Source: Cupriavidus oxalaticus
GTDB taxonomy: Bacteria > Pseudomonadota > Gammaproteobacteria > Burkholderiales > Burkholderiaceae
NCBI RefSeq assembly: GCF_016894385.1
Contig: NZ_CP069812.1
Span: 868,001 to 932,000 of the forward strand
DNA: 64,000 bases
Direction: 5' to 3'
The first letter of the stretch is position 1. Each line of letters begins with the position of its first letter. This document shows positions 44,350-52,827 of this stretch, in pieces. A model generated the notes under the pieces. The model was not told where the DNA came from, ran no database searches, and saw only the letters and a list, made by a program, of their open reading frames with translations. Both the position numbers and the translations under genes were made by a program.

Positions 44350-45975
44350 ATGCTACGTCTAAGTGAAGTCAAACTCCCGCTCGACCATACCGAAGCCGAC
44401 CTGGACGCCGCCGTGCGTGCCGGCGCCGCGCAGATCGGCGTCAAGGGAGACGGCCTGATCGGCTATACCGTATTCCGCCGCGCCCACGATGCGCGCAAGC
44501 GCTCCGATATCAAGCTGACCTACATCATCGATCTCGAAGTCAGCGACGAAGCCGCGGCGCGCAAGCGCATGGCCGGCAAGCCCAACTGGAGCGTGACGCC
44601 CGACATGGAGTACCACTTCGTCGCGCGCGCCCCGCAGGGCGGGCCCGCGCTGCGCCCGGTGGTGATCGGCATGGGCCCGTGCGGGCTGCTCGCCGGCCTG
44701 ATCCTGGCGCAGTCGGGCTTCCGCCCGATCGTGCTGGAGCGCGGCAAGGAAGTGCGCGAGCGCACCAAGGACACGTTCGGCCTGTGGCGCAAGAGCGTGC
44801 TCAACCCGGAGTCGAACGTGCAGTTCGGCGAAGGCGGCGCGGGCACGTTCTCGGACGGCAAGCTGTACAGCCAGATCAAGGACCCGAAGCACTACGGGCG
44901 CAAGGTGCTGAACGAGTTCGTGCGCGCCGGCGCGCCGGAAGACATCCTGTACAAGGCGCGCCCGCATATCGGCACCTTCCGCCTGGTCAGCATGGTCGAG
45001 AAGATGCGCGCCGAGATCATCGAGCTGGGCGGCGAGATCCGCTTCGAGACCCGCGTCGACGATATCGAAATCGATGGCGGCCGGGTGCGCGGCCTGAAGC
45101 TGTCCAACGGCGAATACCTCGAGGCCGACCACGTCATCATGGCGGTGGGCCACAGCGCGCGCGACACCTTCCAGATGCTGCACGAGCGCGGCGTGTTCAT
45201 GGAGGCCAAGCCGTTTTCGCTGGGCTTCCGCATCGAGCATCCGCAGGGGCTGATCAACCGCAGCCGCTTCGGCAAGTTCGCCGGCAACAAGCTGCTGGGC
45301 GCCGCCGACTACAAGGTGGTGCACCATTGCAGCAACGGGCGTTCGGTGTACAGCTTCTGCATGTGCCCGGGCGGCACGGTGGTGGCGGCGGCGTCGGAGC
45401 CGGGGCGCGTGGTCACCAACGGCATGAGCCAGTACAAGCGCGCCGAGCGCAATGCCAACGCCGGCATCGTGGTCGGGATCACGCCGGACGACTATCCGGG
45501 CGGCCCGCTGGCCGGCATCGAGTTCCAGCGCAAGTGGGAAGAGCGCGCGTTCGAGCTGGGCGGCAGCAACTACAACGCGCCGGGCCAGCTGGTGGGCGAC
45601 TTTATCGCCGGCCGTGCGTCGACGTCGCTGGGCTCGGTCGAGCCTTCGTACAAGCCGGGCGTGACGCCGACCGACCTGAGCACGTCGCTGCCAGACTACG
45701 TGATCGAGGCGATCCGCGAAGGCATTCCGGAGATCGACAAGAAGCTGCCGGGCTTCGCGCTGCATGACGCGGTGCTGACCGGCGTGGAGACGCGCACCTC
45801 GTCGCCGCTGCGCATCCGCCGCAACAACGACGATTACCAGAGCATCAATGTCAGGGGCCTGTACCCGGCGGGCGAGGGCGCGGGCTATGCCGGCGGCATC
45901 TACTCGGCCGCGATCGATGGCATCGAGGTCGCTGAAGCGGTGGCGCTCAGCATCGTCGGCGGCAAGCAGGCTTAG
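44350..45975 (+). CDS. FAD-dependent dehydrogenase family protein
   Basis: A 541-residue flavoprotein. After an N-terminal small domain of about 100 residues (LRLSEVKLPLDHTEADLDAA) comes a dinucleotide-binding site VVIGMGPCGLLAGLILAQSG, then a conserved VQFGEGGAGTFSDGKLYSQI block and the C-terminal GLYPAGEGAGYAGGI. This matches the large family often labelled 'NAD(P)/FAD-dependent oxidoreductase, uncharacterised'. Substrate is unknown. It overlaps the convergent HI0933-like gene by 4 bases at the stop codons. Confidence 0.9.
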   Translation: MLRLSEVKLPLDHTEADLDAAVRAGAAQIGVKGDGLIGYTVFRRAHDARKRSDIKLTYIIDLEVSDEAAARKRMAGKPNWSVTPDMEYHFVARAPQGGPALRPVVIGMGPCGLLAGLILAQSGFRPIVLERGKEVRERTKDTFGLWRKSVLNPESNVQFGEGGAGTFSDGKLYSQIKDPKHYGRKVLNEFVRAGAPEDILYKARPHIGTFRLVSMVEKMRAEIIELGGEIRFETRVDDIEIDGGRVRGLKLSNGEYLEADHVIMAVGHSARDTFQMLHERGVFMEAKPFSLGFRIEHPQGLINRSRFGKFAGNKLLGAADYKVVHHCSNGRSVYSFCMCPGGTVVAAASEPGRVVTNGMSQYKRAERNANAGIVVGITPDDYPGGPLAGIEFQRKWEERAFELGGSNYNAPGQLVGDFIAGRASTSLGSVEPSYKPGVTPTDLSTSLPDYVIEAIREGIPEIDKKLPGFALHDAVLTGVETRTSSPLRIRRNNDDYQSINVRGLYPAGEGAGYAGGIYSAAIDGIEVAEAVALSIVGGKQA

Positions 45976-47246
45976 GTTTGCCTCAGATACGCCGCGGCGC
46001 CCAGCGCCGCGGTGCGTCCGCTGGCGAAGCAGGCCGTCAGCAGGTAGCCGCCGGTGGGCGCTTCCCAGTCCAGCATTTCGCCCGCGCAGAACACGCCGGG
46101 CAGGGCGCGCAGCATCAGCCGTTCATCCATCGCTTCGAAACGCACGCCGCCGGCGCTGCTGATGACCTCGTCAATCGGCCGCGGGCGCAGCAGGCGCAGC
46201 GGCAGCGCCTTGAGCGATACGGCCAGCGTGCCGGGATCCTGCATCGCATCTTTCGCCAGGCATTCGCGCAGCAGTCCGGCCTTGACGCCGGTGATGCCGA
46301 GCCGGCTCTGCAGGTGGCTGGACAGCGAACGCGACCCGCGCGGATGGTTCACTGCGTTGCCGACCTGTTCCGCGGTGTGCGAGGGCAGCAGGTCGAGGTG
46401 GATCACCGCGCTGCCATCGGCTTCGATCCGGTCGCGGATCGGCGCCGACAGCGCATAGACCACGCTGCCTTCGATGCCGGTGGCGCTGATGACGAACTCG
46501 CCCTGGCGGTAGTGTGCGTTGCCGTCGCGATCGGTCAATGCGATCGCCACCGGCTTGACCGGCGTGCCGGCGAAACGGTCGGCAAACGATTCGCTCCATG
46601 CCGCATCGAAACCGCAGTTGGCGGGACGCAGCGGTGCGACATCGACGCCACGCTCCGTCAGCCGCGGCACCCACGCGCCATCCGATCCCAGCCGCGCCCA
46701 GCTTGCGCCGCCGAGCGCCAGCACCACGGCACGTGCGGACACGGATGCTTCGCCCTGCGGCGTGGCAAAACGCAGCGTATGCGGCGCGCCCTCATGACAG
46801 TCCAGCCAGTCCAGCCAGCGATGGCGCATATGGAACTGCACGCCGGCCTCGCGCAACCGGTGCAGCCACGCGCGCAACATCGGCGCGGCCTTCATGTCGG
46901 TCGGGAAAACGCGGCCCGAGCTGCCGACGAAGGTGTCGATGCCAAGCCCGTGCACCCACTCGCGCAGCGCCTGCGGGCCGAAGTCCCCAAGCATCGGCGC
47001 GATCTGCGCGGCACGGTCGCCATAGCGGCCGAGGAAGGCGGGTTCCGGCTCGGCATGCGTGAGGTTCATGCCGCCCTTGCCGGCCATCAGGAACTTGCGC
47101 CCGACCGACGGCATCGCGTCATAGACCGCCACGCTGAGGCCTTGCGCCACCAGTACCTCGGCCGCCATCAGCCCGGCCGGGCCGCCGCCGATGATTGCCA
47201 CGTCGGGGCGGTTGGAAAGCGAAGGGGAAGGATTGGCGAGGGACAT
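45972..47246 (-). CDS. HI0933/YhiN-family flavoprotein
   Basis: A 424-residue FAD protein with VAIIGGGPAGLMAAEVL near residue 16, the family block GRKFLMAGKGGMNLTHAE and the C-terminal GVFCAGEMLDWEAPTGGYLL. The biochemical role of these proteins is mostly unknown; related BaiN proteins reduce steroid-type double bonds. The gene shares its stop region with the convergent FAD gene. Confidence 0.92.
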   Translation of the reverse strand: MSLANPSPSLSNRPDVAIIGGGPAGLMAAEVLVAQGLSVAVYDAMPSVGRKFLMAGKGGMNLTHAEPEPAFLGRYGDRAAQIAPMLGDFGPQALREWVHGLGIDTFVGSSGRVFPTDMKAAPMLRAWLHRLREAGVQFHMRHRWLDWLDCHEGAPHTLRFATPQGEASVSARAVVLALGGASWARLGSDGAWVPRLTERGVDVAPLRPANCGFDAAWSESFADRFAGTPVKPVAIALTDRDGNAHYRQGEFVISATGIEGSVVYALSAPIRDRIEADGSAVIHLDLLPSHTAEQVGNAVNHPRGSRSLSSHLQSRLGITGVKAGLLRECLAKDAMQDPGTLAVSLKALPLRLLRPRPIDEVISSAGGVRFEAMDERLMLRALPGVFCAGEMLDWEAPTGGYLLTACFASGRTAALGAAAYLRQT

Positions 47247-47333
47247 TGGCGGTCGGGCGAGGGCAGGGTGTTTCCGCGCGGATTATAGAGCCTGCGGCAG
47301 CGCTAGAATGACGGTTTCCCCCGTATTGCCATC

Positions 47334-47948
47334 ATGTCTTCCGCCGCCACTTCCGCAGCCGCCGCAGATTCCGTTATCGCCGCCACCCGCCACTGGCTGG
47401 AACGCGCGGTGATCGGCCTGAACCTGTGCCCCTTTGCCAAGAGCGTCTATGTGAAGGAGCAGGTGCGCTACGTGGTCAGCACGGCGACCGAAGCGCCGGA
47501 TGTGCTGGATGAGCTTGAGCGCGAGCTCCGCCTGCTCGATGAGACGGATCCGGCGGAGATCGACACCACGCTGCTGATCCTGCCCCGCGCGGTGGCCGAT
47601 TTCCTCGACTACAACGACCTGCTGTACTTCGCCGACCGCCTGCTCGGCAGCCTGGGCCTGGCAGGCACGCTGCAGATCGCCAGCTTCCATCCGCAGTACC
47701 AGTTTGCCGATAGCGAGCCGGACGATATCGAGAACTACACCAACCGCGCACCGTATCCGATCCTGCACTTGCTGCGCGAGGACAGCATCGCGCGCGCGGC
47801 GGCGGCCTTCCCGGATGCGGCGGATATCTACGAGCGCAACCAGGCGACCATGCGCCGCCTGGGGCATGCGGGCTGGCGCCGTGTGATGGCGGGCGAGGAC
47901 GAAGCCGAAGACAAGGCCACCGGCAAAAACCCGCTCCCGAAAGACTAA
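47334..47948 (+). CDS. DUF1415 family protein whose stop codon comes from a mobile element
   Basis: A 204-residue cytosolic protein with the DUF1415 hallmark GLNLCPFAKSVYVKEQVRYVV and SFHPQYQFAD. Function unknown. It ends ..LPKD-TAA, where TAA is the first three bases of MITE-like element 2. The ancestral stop TGA is still present at 48082-48084, after the second target copy. The protein sequence was therefore unchanged by the insertion. Confidence 0.92.
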   Translation: MSSAATSAAAADSVIAATRHWLERAVIGLNLCPFAKSVYVKEQVRYVVSTATEAPDVLDELERELRLLDETDPAEIDTTLLILPRAVADFLDYNDLLYFADRLLGSLGLAGTLQIASFHPQYQFADSEPDDIENYTNRAPYPILHLLREDSIARAAAAFPDAADIYERNQATMRRLGHAGWRRVMAGEDEAEDKATGKNPLPKD

Positions 47949-48081
47949 TGCCGTTCAGTTAGCCGCCGTCGTTCCCGCGAAGGCGGGAACCCAGTGACTT
48001 CAAAAGACGCTGGATTCCCGCCTGCGCGGGAATGACGGTGGGGCTTGATCCCTTAACTGAACGGCATTACCCCCGAAAGAC
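47934..48081 (-). mobile_element. MITE-like element 2 (124 bp) inserted exactly at a stop codon
   Basis: The element is 47946-48069, the same length as element 1 but in the opposite orientation. Ends are TAATGCCGTTCAGTTAG and TTAACTGAACGGCATTA. Target copies CTCCCGAAAGAC (47934-47945) and CCCCCGAAAGAC (48070-48081) match at 11 of 12 positions. It contains the same two dRS3-like hairpins. It separates two convergent genes whose stop codons were originally one base apart. Confidence 0.9.
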
Positions 48082-48085
48082 TGAC

Positions 48086-48952
48086 TTACGCTGGCTCGGC
48101 CGGCGTGACCGGCGTGACCGAAACCGGAGCGGTGAAGAAGCGCTCGTTCATCTCTTCCAGCCCCAGCGTTTCCAGCACGTTCTGCAGCCGCTCCGCCGGG
48201 CGCCGGCGCGGCAGGTCCTTGTACTGGGCGATGATGAGCTCGTTCTTCATCGAGTGCTCCCATCCCACCAGCTCGGTCACGCTGACCTGGTAGCCATGCG
48301 CCTCCAGCTGCAGGCAGCGCAGCACATTGGTCACCTGGCTGCCGAATTCGCGCGTATGCAGCGGATGGCGCCAGATCTCGGTCAGCGGATTGCCCGCCAG
48401 CAGCTTGCCCTTGTGCTTGCGCAGCACGCTGGCCACTTCGGCCTGGCAGCAGGGCACCAGCACGATGTGCTGCGCGCGCTTGGCCAGCGCGAAGCGGATG
48501 GCGTCGTCGGTGGCGGTATTGCACGCATGCAGCGCGGTGACCACGTCGACGGTCGGCGGCAGCTGCGGCGAGGTGATCGAGTCCGCCACCGACAGGTTCA
48601 GGAACGACATCCCGGGAAAGCCCAGCCGCGCTGCCAGCGCCTGCGAGGTCTTCACCAGTTCCTCGCGCGTCTCGATGCCGTAGATATGGGAGTCGTCCTT
48701 CAAAGCCTTGAAGAACAGGTCATACAGGATGAAACCGAGGTACGACTTGCCGGCGCCGTGGTCGACCAGCGTGACGCGGCCGCGCTCATCCTTGACCTGC
48801 TGCAGCAGCGGCTCGATGAACTGGAACAGGTGGTAGACCTGCTTGAGCTTGCGCCGGCTGTCCTGGTTCATCTTGCCGTCGCGCGTCAGGATATGGAGTT
48901 CCTTGAGCAGCTCGAGGGACTGGCCGGGGCGGATTTCGTGGGTATTTGACAT
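48086..48952 (-). CDS. Class I SAM-dependent methyltransferase-like protein
   Basis: A 288-residue protein with the SAM-binding block LVDHGAGKSYLGFILYD near residue 60, DVVTALHACNTATDDAIRFA and VPCCQAEVA, which together resemble the Methyltransf_32 (PF13679-type) domain. The double Cys after VP is typical of that family. The ATG at 48952 (MSNTHEIRPGQSLELL) is preferred over one at 49063. The substrate, RNA or protein, is unknown. Confidence 0.85.
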   Translation of the reverse strand: MSNTHEIRPGQSLELLKELHILTRDGKMNQDSRRKLKQVYHLFQFIEPLLQQVKDERGRVTLVDHGAGKSYLGFILYDLFFKALKDDSHIYGIETREELVKTSQALAARLGFPGMSFLNLSVADSITSPQLPPTVDVVTALHACNTATDDAIRFALAKRAQHIVLVPCCQAEVASVLRKHKGKLLAGNPLTEIWRHPLHTREFGSQVTNVLRCLQLEAHGYQVSVTELVGWEHSMKNELIIAQYKDLPRRRPAERLQNVLETLGLEEMNERFFTAPVSVTPVTPAEPA

Positions 48953-49192
48953 GAGGACTGCACAGGCTGCGGGACGCGGCGCGCCCCGGAAATGCCGATA
49001 GTTTACCGAAGTTCCGGCCCACCCCCACCTCGGCAGGGGGCGTTGTGCGCTCAAGTTTCGCAACCACGCTGCCGATGGTCATGGATCGATAACAAGTGGA
49101 GCGCCAGCCGCCCGGGCCTGCGCTGTCCGCCAGCGCGGGCAGGCTGCCGTGGCCGATCGGCATGCAGCTCCGCACCAAATGTCAGGGGACTC

Positions 49193-50806
49193 ATGATGCA
49201 CGAGTCGGGTTTGCGCCTGGAGCTGACCGAGCCAGGCGAGCAGGTGCATGCGCGCTACGTACCGGAGCCAGGCAGGCTGGCGCCGGATCATGCCAGCCTG
49301 AAACAGTGCCTGGACCGCCAGGGCTGGGCCGGCGCCAGGCTGGATGCACGCGCTGTCGCGCAGTTCCTGCAGCAATGCCAGCGCGCCGAACATGAAATCG
49401 ACGCCGCTATCGGTGTACTGGTCGATGGCGCGTTCGAACTCGATATCACGAACGACGGCCTGGCCGTGCGGCTCACGCTGATGCCCGCCGAAGGCGGCCG
49501 CCCGGTCACGCAGGACGATATCCGCCGCGCCGTCGCCGAGCGCGGCGTGGTGCCGCCGCTCCAGGCGCTGGCGCTCGACGCCGCGCTGGCCGAAGGCCGC
49601 TGCGAGCTGCGCACCATTGCCGCCGGCGTCGCGCCGCGCCAGGGCGAGCCGGCGCGCTTCCTCAACCTGCTGCAGCCGCGCAAGCCGGCGCAGGCCGATG
49701 AAGGCGATTCGCGCGTCGACCTGCGCGACCTTGGCAACCTGCTGCTGGTCAGCCCCGGCACGCCGCTGATGCGCCGCGTCCCGGCGGTGCCCGGCCATGA
49801 CGGCGTGGACGTGTTCGGCAAGCCCATTACCGCCGATCCCATGGACGATCCACCCTTTGCCGAGGGCCTGACCGGTGCCGCCGCCGATCCCGACGACCCT
49901 GACCTGCTGGTCGCCGTGATCGCCGGCGCGCCGGTGGTCGGCGTGCATGGCATTGCGGTGAGCCCGGTGGTGCAGGTGGAGGCAGTCGACCTGCATTCGG
50001 GCAACGTTGCCTTTGACGGCACGCTGCGCGTGGCGGGCGATATCCGTACCGGGATGTCGGTGCGCGTCAGCGGCGACGTGCTGGTCGAAGGCACCATCGA
50101 AGCCGCCGACATCGACGCCGGCGGCAATGTCGTGGTCAGGGGCGGCATCATCGGCAAGGCCGAGACCGGCCGTTCCGACGGCGGCATCAGCCGCGCCAGC
50201 GTGCGCTGCAAGGGCGCGGTCAAGGCGCGCTTCATCGAGAATGCCGTGGTCGAGGCCGGCACCGAGGTGAACGTCGACAGCGGCATCCGCCAGAGCGACG
50301 TTGCCGCGGGCGAGCGCATCGTGGTCGGCGGCCCCGGCGTGCAGGGCAGCATCAGCGGCGGGCGCACGCGCGCCATGCTGGCGGTGCGCGCCGCGGTGCT
50401 CGGCAGCCCTGCCGGCAGTGCCACCAACGTGCAGGTGGGCTTGAACCCTTACGCGGACGCGCAACGTGCCGCGCTCGAGGCCGACCGCCGCAGGCTGCTG
50501 GAAGAGCAGAACAAGGTCAAGCAACTGGTCGCGTTCTTTGCCGCGCATCCGGAGAAGGCCGTCGGCGACCTGCGCGAGAAGGCGCGCGCGACGCTGTTCA
50601 AGCTGTCGCGCGACCTGTTCGAGCTGGAAGGGCGCCTGGCCGAACTGGGCCAGCAAATGCAGCCATCGGCCGATGCCGTGATCGACGCCGCGCGCCGCAT
50701 CCATGGCGGCGTCACGCTGCAGGTGGGCAGCCGCGTGCTCAAGGTGATGGAAGACAAGCCTGGTGGGCAGATCCGCCTGGTCGAGGACCGTATTGCCGTG
50801 ACCTGA
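49193..50806 (+). CDS. FapA family protein (DUF342)
   Basis: A 537-residue protein. After a less conserved N-terminal part comes PGTPLMRRVPAVPGHDGVDVFGKPI, then a right-handed beta-helix region rich in Gly/Val repeats (VRVSGDVLVEGTIEAADIDA and GGNVVVRGGIIGKAE), and a C-terminal coiled coil (EADRRRLLEEQNKVKQLVAFF). FapA-like polymer-associated proteins bind nucleic acids or membranes and are often found with motility genes; none are here. Start is at the first of two consecutive ATGs, with AGGGGA upstream. Confidence 0.85.
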   Translation: MMHESGLRLELTEPGEQVHARYVPEPGRLAPDHASLKQCLDRQGWAGARLDARAVAQFLQQCQRAEHEIDAAIGVLVDGAFELDITNDGLAVRLTLMPAEGGRPVTQDDIRRAVAERGVVPPLQALALDAALAEGRCELRTIAAGVAPRQGEPARFLNLLQPRKPAQADEGDSRVDLRDLGNLLLVSPGTPLMRRVPAVPGHDGVDVFGKPITADPMDDPPFAEGLTGAAADPDDPDLLVAVIAGAPVVGVHGIAVSPVVQVEAVDLHSGNVAFDGTLRVAGDIRTGMSVRVSGDVLVEGTIEAADIDAGGNVVVRGGIIGKAETGRSDGGISRASVRCKGAVKARFIENAVVEAGTEVNVDSGIRQSDVAAGERIVVGGPGVQGSISGGRTRAMLAVRAAVLGSPAGSATNVQVGLNPYADAQRAALEADRRRLLEEQNKVKQLVAFFAAHPEKAVGDLREKARATLFKLSRDLFELEGRLAELGQQMQPSADAVIDAARRIHGGVTLQVGSRVLKVMEDKPGGQIRLVEDRIAVT

Positions 50807-50833
50807 CGGCGACCTTCCCCGCTCCCGAATTTG

Positions 50834-51000
50834 TACTATCCTGCAGGTATGTCCTGGGGTGCCGCAGGATGGGCGAGAGAGCTAGTTTCGGGCAGTGAAT
50901 GCAGAAGCGGACCAGCAAACTGTGGAAGCGTTACACGGAACCGAATCACGTGGCACTTGAGATACCGGAAGGCCAGCCAATGCGGCTGGCCTTCCTCTTT
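50834..51000 (+). ncRNA. Possible small RNA or 3' UTR ending in a terminator
   Basis: The 264-bp gap after the FapA-like gene has a TACTAT -10-like box (50834-50839), a hairpin ATCCTGC/GCAGGAT (50838-50870) and about 100 nt later a strong terminator. No ORF fits. It might be an independent short transcript or only the 3' UTR of the upstream gene. Confidence 0.3.
50967..51000 (+). terminator. Intrinsic terminator
   Basis: A 12-bp stem GGAAGGCCAGCC against GGCTGGCCTTCC with an AATGC loop, followed by CTCTTTT. Confidence 0.9.
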
Positions 51001-51070
51001 TGCACGCACGTGCATCGCGCGCGATCCGACCTACACTGAAGGTGCAACCAGTCTCTCACAGGAGGTTGCC

Positions 51071-51226
51071 ATGACTGCCGCACTGATCACGGCACTGGCG
51101 CTGATCGCTCTGGTCGCCTGCGCCGCCATTGTCATCTGGATCCTGCGCGAGAAGAACCCGACGCTGCTGCAGCAGCAGGAGCAGTCGGTGCGCACATGGT
51201 TCGACCATATGATCCACCGCCACTAG
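51071..51226 (+). CDS. Small single-pass membrane protein
   Basis: A 51-residue protein: a short N-terminus, one hydrophobic helix (ALITALALIALVACAAIVIW) and a polar C-terminal tail (LREKNPTLLQQQEQSVRTWF). AGGAGG precedes the ATG. No known family. It lies alone, with a terminator upstream and a former terminator just downstream that now carries MITE-like element 3. Confidence 0.7.
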   Translation: MTAALITALALIALVACAAIVIWILREKNPTLLQQQEQSVRTWFDHMIHRH

Positions 51227-51265
51227 CGGCTGCACCGCCGCCTGACGGTACGTGCCGCATGAGCC

Positions 51266-51433
51266 CGCCGTGCAGGCTAATGCCGTTCAGTTAACCACCG
51301 TCGTTCCCGCGTAGGCGGGAACCCAGCGACTTTTTGTCCCCCATCGGGGGGCTTTAAGACGCTGGATTCCCGCCTGCGCGGGAATGACAGTAGTGATTGA
51401 TACCTTAACTGAACGGTATTACGCCGTGCAGGC
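51266..51433 (-). mobile_element. MITE-like element 3 (144 bp) with 12-bp target duplication in a terminator loop
   Basis: The element is 51278-51421, with ends TAATGCCGTTCAGTTAA and TTAACTGAACGGTATTA. CGCCGTGCAGGC is duplicated perfectly (51266-51277, 51422-51433). It has the two dRS3-like hairpins plus a third, central hairpin (CCCCCATCGGGGGG) that accounts for its 20 extra bases. Removing it rebuilds GAGCCCGCC-GTGCA-GGCGGGCTTTTT, an intrinsic terminator serving the small membrane gene. Confidence 0.9.
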
Positions 51434-51455
51434 GGGCTTTTTCGTGGCGCCGGCC

Positions 51456-52586
51456 CTATGGCACGTCTCCTGCTGCCGACATGTGCAGTTCGTGCAGCCC
51501 GCTGCGCTCGACACGCGTGCCGAGCGCGCGTCCTTCGTAGGCGAACATCGCCAGCAGCCATGCGATGTCGACTTCACCCGCATATTCGAGACGGAAATGG
51601 CTGCGCCGCAGCGGCACCAGCCGCAGGTCTGCGTTGCCTGCCGCATCGAAGCTGACGAACACCATCAGCGCCAGGTCCGGCCGATAGTCGTCGTAGCCGC
51701 CGATGCCCTCGTAGTCGTTGATGAAGTCGCCACAGCCGTAGAGGATGGGTTTGCCCGCATGCAGCTCGATGCCGAGTGGATGGTGCGAGGAATGTCCATG
51801 CACGATATCCACGCCGGCCCGTTCCACCAGCCGGTGCGCGAAGGCGCGTTGCGCCGGATCGATATGGTAGCCCCAGTTGGCACCCCAATGGATCGATGCC
51901 ACCACGAGGTCGCCGGCACGCCTGTCCTTGCCGATCCGCGCGGCAATGCGGTCGCACGAGGCGGCGGACCAGTCATCCAGCAGGTTTACGCCGGAGTGGC
52001 CGGCGGTGGCGCGCCATGCCGCCGGCGTGCCGCAGTTGTGCATGGCGAAGGCGAACACCGCGATGCGGCCGGCCTGGCCGCCCGGCCGCGGCAGCCACGC
52101 GGGCTGCATCGCGCTGTCCTCGTCGGGGCCGGCACCGGCGTGCGCAATCTGCGCAGCATCGAGCGCCGCCAGCGTATCGGCCAGGCCCGCACGTCCCCAG
52201 TCGAGCACATGGTTGTTCGCCAGTGATACGCAGTCGATGCATGCCGCCTGCAGGCAATCGACATTGTCCGGATGCATGCGGTAATGCACGGCCTTGCCGG
52301 GCCAGGCGTCGTCGCTGGTGGTGATCGCCGTTTCCAGGTTGGCAATGCGCGGCCATGCGCCGCGGCGGTCGAGTTCCGCGAGCGCGTCGCCCCACGGATA
52401 CGCCGGCGCCACCGGGCGCGCCATCGGGCCCGCCTTGCGCTCGGCCAGGCGCACGTAGTCGAGCGCCGAATGCACATATGACTCATGCAGCAACGGCTCG
52501 CTGGGATGCGCCAGGATCTGGTCGATGCCGCGCCCGGTCATCACATCGCCACACAGGAACAGGGGAGGGGGGCTGGTTGTGTCCAT
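51456..52586 (-). CDS. CapA family protein (metallophosphoesterase-like)
   Basis: A 376-residue protein of the CapA/PgsA family, related to poly-gamma-glutamate capsule proteins. It has the start block LFLCGDVMTGRGID, ANLETAITTSDDAW, SLANNHVLDWGRAGL, IHWGANWG and VDIVHGHSSHHPLG. The histidines, asparagine and aspartates form the calcineurin-like metal site. No capsule genes are adjacent, so the role is open. I start it at the ATG at 52586; an in-frame start up to 52703 is possible. No signal peptide is visible. Confidence 0.87.
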   Translation of the reverse strand: MDTTSPPPLFLCGDVMTGRGIDQILAHPSEPLLHESYVHSALDYVRLAERKAGPMARPVAPAYPWGDALAELDRRGAWPRIANLETAITTSDDAWPGKAVHYRMHPDNVDCLQAACIDCVSLANNHVLDWGRAGLADTLAALDAAQIAHAGAGPDEDSAMQPAWLPRPGGQAGRIAVFAFAMHNCGTPAAWRATAGHSGVNLLDDWSAASCDRIAARIGKDRRAGDLVVASIHWGANWGYHIDPAQRAFAHRLVERAGVDIVHGHSSHHPLGIELHAGKPILYGCGDFINDYEGIGGYDDYRPDLALMVFVSFDAAGNADLRLVPLRRSHFRLEYAGEVDIAWLLAMFAYEGRALGTRVERSGLHELHMSAAGDVP

Positions 52587-52827
52587 TGCGTAGCCGGTCG
52601 GCGCCGTTTTGCACCGTGCCGGCAGTGCTTCCATGATAGGCGGGCGCGGCGCCATGATCGTGTTGCGGCACCTGGACGGGGCGCACTGCACGTCGCCGAT
52701 CATGCCGCGTTTACATTCGGCAGGGCCCTGCCTTAAATGGTGAAGTCATCGGTCCTCGTGGCCATCTTCCTGCACCCCGGCAGCCGCGCGTCGTCCGATG
52801 GTTTCAACCCGCATCGGGAGGCAGATC

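Noticed and set aside
50831..51070. An N-terminal extension of the 51-residue membrane protein
   Set aside because: It would run through a strong terminator hairpin and lacks coding character; AGGAGG directly before 51071 marks the start.
40416..51421. The repeated hairpins as a CRISPR array
   Set aside because: Copies are kilobases apart, have no regular spacers and no cas genes; they have terminal inverted repeats and target duplications instead.
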